From Cohnella terricola (GTDB taxonomy: Bacteria > Bacillota > Bacilli > Paenibacillales > Paenibacillaceae): a stretch of 64,000 nt of DNA. The stretch's first letter is position 1; every line of letters begins with the position of its first letter. The position numbers were made by a program, and so were the translations under genes. The notes beneath the pieces are model-generated. The model did no database searches. It saw nothing but the letters and a program-made list of their open reading frames with translations, and was not told the origin of the DNA. This document shows positions 61,403 to 64,000 of this stretch, piece by piece. The stretch spans positions 1 through 64,000 of the forward strand of contig NZ_VNJJ01000009.1 in NCBI RefSeq assembly GCF_007786475.1, given 5' to 3'.

Positions 61403-61434
61403 GTTTCAATCCACGCTTCCGTATAGAGAGCGAC
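61403..61434 (-). repeat. single degenerate CRISPR repeat (remnant of a third array)
   Basis: The 32 bases begin GTTTCAATCCACGCTTCCG and end AGAGAGCGAC. They carry the same type of substitutions as the oldest repeat of array 2 (CGTA-T/C-AG). The stem is broken. No second repeat follows before cas3. Confidence 0.85.
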
Positions 61435-61531
61435 GGTGTGCCAATACCACTATTAAATCATAGAAACAGAAAGAGTATCAATAAAGCGCAACTATAATTT
61501 GGATTAATAATCTCTAAATGTAAAAAAACTA

Positions 61532-61560
61532 TTGACTTAGTACTGTTAGTTAAGTAGCAT
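61532..61560 (+). promoter_or_regulatory. possible promoter of the cas operon
   Basis: TTGACT and TAGCAT are separated by 17 bp, ~110 bp before cas3. The -10 is weak, so this is tentative. The surrounding 61435-61668 stretch is A/T-rich with no gene seen. Confidence 0.4.
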
Positions 61561-61668
61561 GAGGTTAATCAGCACTAGATAAATAATATGAATTTTCAAT
61601 TACATAGTTTAAGTTCTTCCAACCACCTCAGACCAACAGACATCCTTATATCAAAGGAAGTGTCTGCC

Positions 61669-63897
61669 ATGAATTATGCCCATTCCAAACGAGACCCACT
61701 AACGAGAAAGTTACTCCCCAAAGAACAATGGCACGGACTTGATTCCCATTCGGAAGGTACTGCGAATTTATCAGGGAAATTTGCTGGCTGCTTTAAGTGT
61801 GAAATACTCGGTGAAATTCTTGGCTATGTGCATGATTACGGAAAGAACTTACTTGACTTCCAGCATAGACTTGAAGGCTCGAAGCTCAATGTAGACCATA
61901 AAACAATGGGAGCTCTTGCTGTTTACGAGCATTATCCATTTCCATATGGTCTTATTATGGCCTACGCAATTTATGGACATCATGGAGGACTTCCCGATCA
62001 TATCTCTCGTGGTGGCGTTCCCGGCTTGCACGACGTATTATCCAAAAACAAATTTAAGATTATCGATAATATCCCTCCACACTTTCCTGAACTAATAGGG
62101 AATACAATTCCAAAACGAGCCCCTACGACAAATAAGGGAATGTCCCGGTCCTTATGGATTCGTATGTTGTATTCTGCCCTGGTGGACGCTGATTACTTGG
62201 ATACAGAACGTTTTTTACATGCAGAGAAGGCGGCCGCGAGGCAAAGTTTTATGCTGTTAAAGCAGTTAAGCATGTTGTATCAAAAGAAGCTGGATGGACT
62301 TTTATCTTCATCATTAGATTCAGTAATGGCTCGAGCTCGAAGAAGAGTGATGGAGAGCTGCCTCCAAAAAGCTCTCGGTCCGAAAGGCTTCTATATGTTG
62401 CGTGCTCCAACGGGCAGTGGGAAAACCTATTCCTCATTAGCATTTGCCTTAAAACATGCCGAACAACAAAACGCAATTGAAAATCGAGTAAAGAGAGTAA
62501 TTGTGGCTTTGCCATTCACGAGCCTGATAGAACAAACGGTTGGGGTATACCGTGAAGCGCTTGGTAAAGATAATCTGAATACGGTTCTGGAGTATCACAG
62601 CAATATCGTTATAGAGCCAAGCGTTGAGAATGAGTTGGACCCCCGATTGCTCGACAGTGAAAACTTTGATGCCGGGCTGATTGTTACCACTAACGTTCAG
62701 TTATTCGAGAGTCTATTTGCCTCTAAACCTTCGCGTGCTCGCAAGTTACATAGGTTAGCTAACAGCGTCATTATTCTGGACGAAGCGCAGACTCTACCTG
62801 AGAATCTTTTACTGCCGACTTTGGCTGTGCTTCGTTGCTTAGTAGCTGATTATGGGGTTACGGTTTTGTTTTGTACGGCTACTCAACCTGCTTTCCAAGC
62901 TTCTTGGTTGGATGGGATGCAGCCTATAGAAATTATTGAAGAACCAGGTAAACTTTATTCGGAACTTAAGAGAGTCAACACTACCTTCATCGGCAGGAAA
63001 ACAAATCTGGAATTAGCCGAGTTAATTATTTCTAATGGGAATCGGGTTTTATGCATAGTCAACACGAGGAAACAGGCACAACAGTTATATAGCCTTCTTA
63101 CGAATTCAAAGCAAATCGAGAAATCCGATGTCTATCACTTAAGCGCCTTAATGAATGCAGATCATCGGGCAGTAATGTTGGAAGAGATCAAATCAAAGAC
63201 AAAAGAAGATCCATGCTATGTAATCGCAACAAGTCTTATTGAGGCTGGAGTAGATATTGATTTCCCTGTCGTTATGCGGGAGATGACCGGATTGGAGGGA
63301 ATCGCCCAAGCCGCCGGACGATGCAACCGTGAGATGCTAGTCGAAAAAGGAATGATGTTCCTTTTCGAATCTGCCGATTATCCGTCTCCTCCTTACGCCT
63401 GGTATTCGGGAAGGGCCAAATTGGCCAAATTTATTCTAAGTCGCCACCCTGACCCGTTAACTCCGGAAGCCGTAGAAGAATACTTTCAACGATTTTATTT
63501 TCAAGAAATGAATCAACTGGACAAGCATGGTATTTTGCGTAATCTTAACGGTGCTGCGGATGAATACTCGTTCCAGTTCCGCGAGATTGCTGAAAAGTAT
63601 CGTTTTATTAATGAAGATACCGTATCTGTTGTCATTCCATATAACACAGCCTGTCGAGAAATACTTCAACAGGCTACTGATTCCCGTTATCCTACTAGCT
63701 TCAGTCGCAAGTTACAGCGTTATACGATTTCTTTATATCCGAAGGAACTGGAATATTTACACAAGAAAGGAAGATTGGAGACCATCGGTAGTGCTATCTA
63801 CTATCTGCAAGATACGGAAGGAGGATTCGAAGGGGAAATTAATGATCTCTACGGTGATAGGCTGGGTTTGAAAATCTATGCAGAAGAGGAGGGCTAA
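61669..63897 (+). CDS. cas3: CRISPR-associated helicase/nuclease Cas3 (type I-C, HD domain fused)
   Basis: The 742-residue protein has an N-terminal HD nuclease domain (~1-215; [25 protein letters not shown]) and an SF2 helicase: [15 protein letters not shown] (Walker A, ~245), [14 protein letters not shown] (DEAQ box, ~368), FCTATQPAF (motif III), then [10 protein letters not shown] and QAAGRCNRE (motif VI, ~545). It unwinds and degrades DNA recognised by Cascade. ATG 61669 follows AAAGGAAG by 8 bases; an upstream in-frame ATG at 61588 has no ribosome site. Codon use is more A/T-rich than the core genes. Confidence 0.95.
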   Translation: MNYAHSKRDPLTRKLLPKEQWHGLDSHSEGTANLSGKFAGCFKCEILGEILGYVHDYGKNLLDFQHRLEGSKLNVDHKTMGALAVYEHYPFPYGLIMAYAIYGHHGGLPDHISRGGVPGLHDVLSKNKFKIIDNIPPHFPELIGNTIPKRAPTTNKGMSRSLWIRMLYSALVDADYLDTERFLHAEKAAARQSFMLLKQLSMLYQKKLDGLLSSSLDSVMARARRRVMESCLQKALGPKGFYMLRAPTGSGKTYSSLAFALKHAEQQNAIENRVKRVIVALPFTSLIEQTVGVYREALGKDNLNTVLEYHSNIVIEPSVENELDPRLLDSENFDAGLIVTTNVQLFESLFASKPSRARKLHRLANSVIILDEAQTLPENLLLPTLAVLRCLVADYGVTVLFCTATQPAFQASWLDGMQPIEIIEEPGKLYSELKRVNTTFIGRKTNLELAELIISNGNRVLCIVNTRKQAQQLYSLLTNSKQIEKSDVYHLSALMNADHRAVMLEEIKSKTKEDPCYVIATSLIEAGVDIDFPVVMREMTGLEGIAQAAGRCNREMLVEKGMMFLFESADYPSPPYAWYSGRAKLAKFILSRHPDPLTPEAVEEYFQRFYFQEMNQLDKHGILRNLNGAADEYSFQFREIAEKYRFINEDTVSVVIPYNTACREILQQATDSRYPTSFSRKLQRYTISLYPKELEYLHKKGRLETIGSAIYYLQDTEGGFEGEINDLYGDRLGLKIYAEEEG

Positions 63898-63902
63898 ATT
63901 CA

Positions 63903-64000
63903 ATGGGATATGGTGTTTCGTTACATGTGAGTGGAGATTATGCCTTATTTTCAAGACCTGAGATGAAAGCAGAGCGAGTAAGCTATGACGTGATCACGCC
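63903..64000 (+). CDS. cas5c: Cas5c (type I-C), 5' end only
   Basis: The first 32 codons are present. The opening [20 protein letters not shown] is typical of type I-C Cas5, which in this subtype cuts the crRNA precursor at the repeat stem. GAGGAGGG precedes the ATG, 5 bp after the cas3 stop, as in cas3-cas5-cas8-cas7 operons. The remainder is beyond the window. Confidence 0.88.
   Translation, partial: MGYGVSLHVSGDYALFSRPEMKAERVSYDVIT

Larger units (their letters stand above)
60303..61434 (-). repeat. duplicated leader-fic-trailer module, copy 2
   Basis: This copy matches 57655-58789 in order and sequence: leader, fic, promoter region with ATTATAAGCTTTCCCAAG, hairpin and terminal repeat. 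The terminal repeat is followed not by an array but by ~230 bp leading to cas3. Confidence 0.85.

Noticed and set aside
57655-61434. Fic modules as insertion sequences
   Set aside because: No transposase, terminal inverted repeats or target duplications were seen; the duplication boundaries coincide with CRISPR repeats and leaders.
61588-61668. Upstream ATG for cas3
   Set aside because: No ribosome site precedes it, whereas ATG 61669 has AAAGGAAG at proper spacing.

Overview
The window looks like chromosome from a spore-former-type Firmicute of the family Paenibacillaceae (Cohnella/Paenibacillus-like). This is inferred from strong AGGAGG-type ribosome binding sites, frequent TTG/GTG starts, lipoprotein and SLH-type surface proteins, duplicated YitT proteins and a Gram-positive Tad pilus locus. 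I ran no database search. I saw no transposase, integrase or tRNA gene.

Layout. 1-323: end of a 23S gene and a 5S gene, closing an rRNA operon. 493-6676: YitT, polysaccharide deacetylase, a solute-binding lipoprotein, an NfeD/SPFH pair, a secreted NlpC/P60 hydrolase and a guanylate-kinase-like protein. 7050-17164: a tightly overlapping Tad (type IVb pilus) operon: TadZ, TadA, TadB, TadC, a Flp1-like pilin, pseudopilins, a prepilin peptidase and an FHA protein. 17185-31348: mostly housekeeping genes (TIGR01777 epimerase, lipoprotein, DUF2621, Nfo, PurU, transketolase, PpnP, YitT, SPFH plus ribbon-helix-helix, a dehydrogenase-PilZ fusion, Pgi, YigZ, YjbQ). Two intergenic gaps in this stretch each hold twelve palindromes spaced exactly 51 bp apart. 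31590-42085: a cysTWA-sbp sulfate uptake operon, a membrane-tethered GNAT, a TetM-like GTPase, an ECF sigma/anti-sigma-like pair, a HAD hydrolase and a Gfo/Idh/MocA oxidoreductase. 42145-54228: a LacI-controlled glycan island with GH130, two permeases, a sugar-binding lipoprotein, a DUF1861 protein and a 1642-residue SLH-anchored protein.

54322-64000: a type I-C CRISPR region. Array 1 has 50 repeats and array 2 has 24. A third is reduced to one decayed repeat just before cas3, and cas5c runs off the window edge. Repeat orientation and decay of the low-coordinate ends show that the arrays are read on the minus strand, with leaders at their high-coordinate ends. Each leader is preceded, on the same strand, by a full-length Fic-domain gene (241 codons each, roughly 89% identical proteins by eye). 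The module leader + fic + promoter + terminator + oldest repeat is present twice.

The strongest candidates for something undescribed are this duplicated fic-leader-array arrangement and the two unrelated intergenic arrays that share a 51-bp period and 12-palindrome count. Other points of note are the dehydrogenase-PilZ fusion and an SLH + dockerin protein in a GH130 operon.
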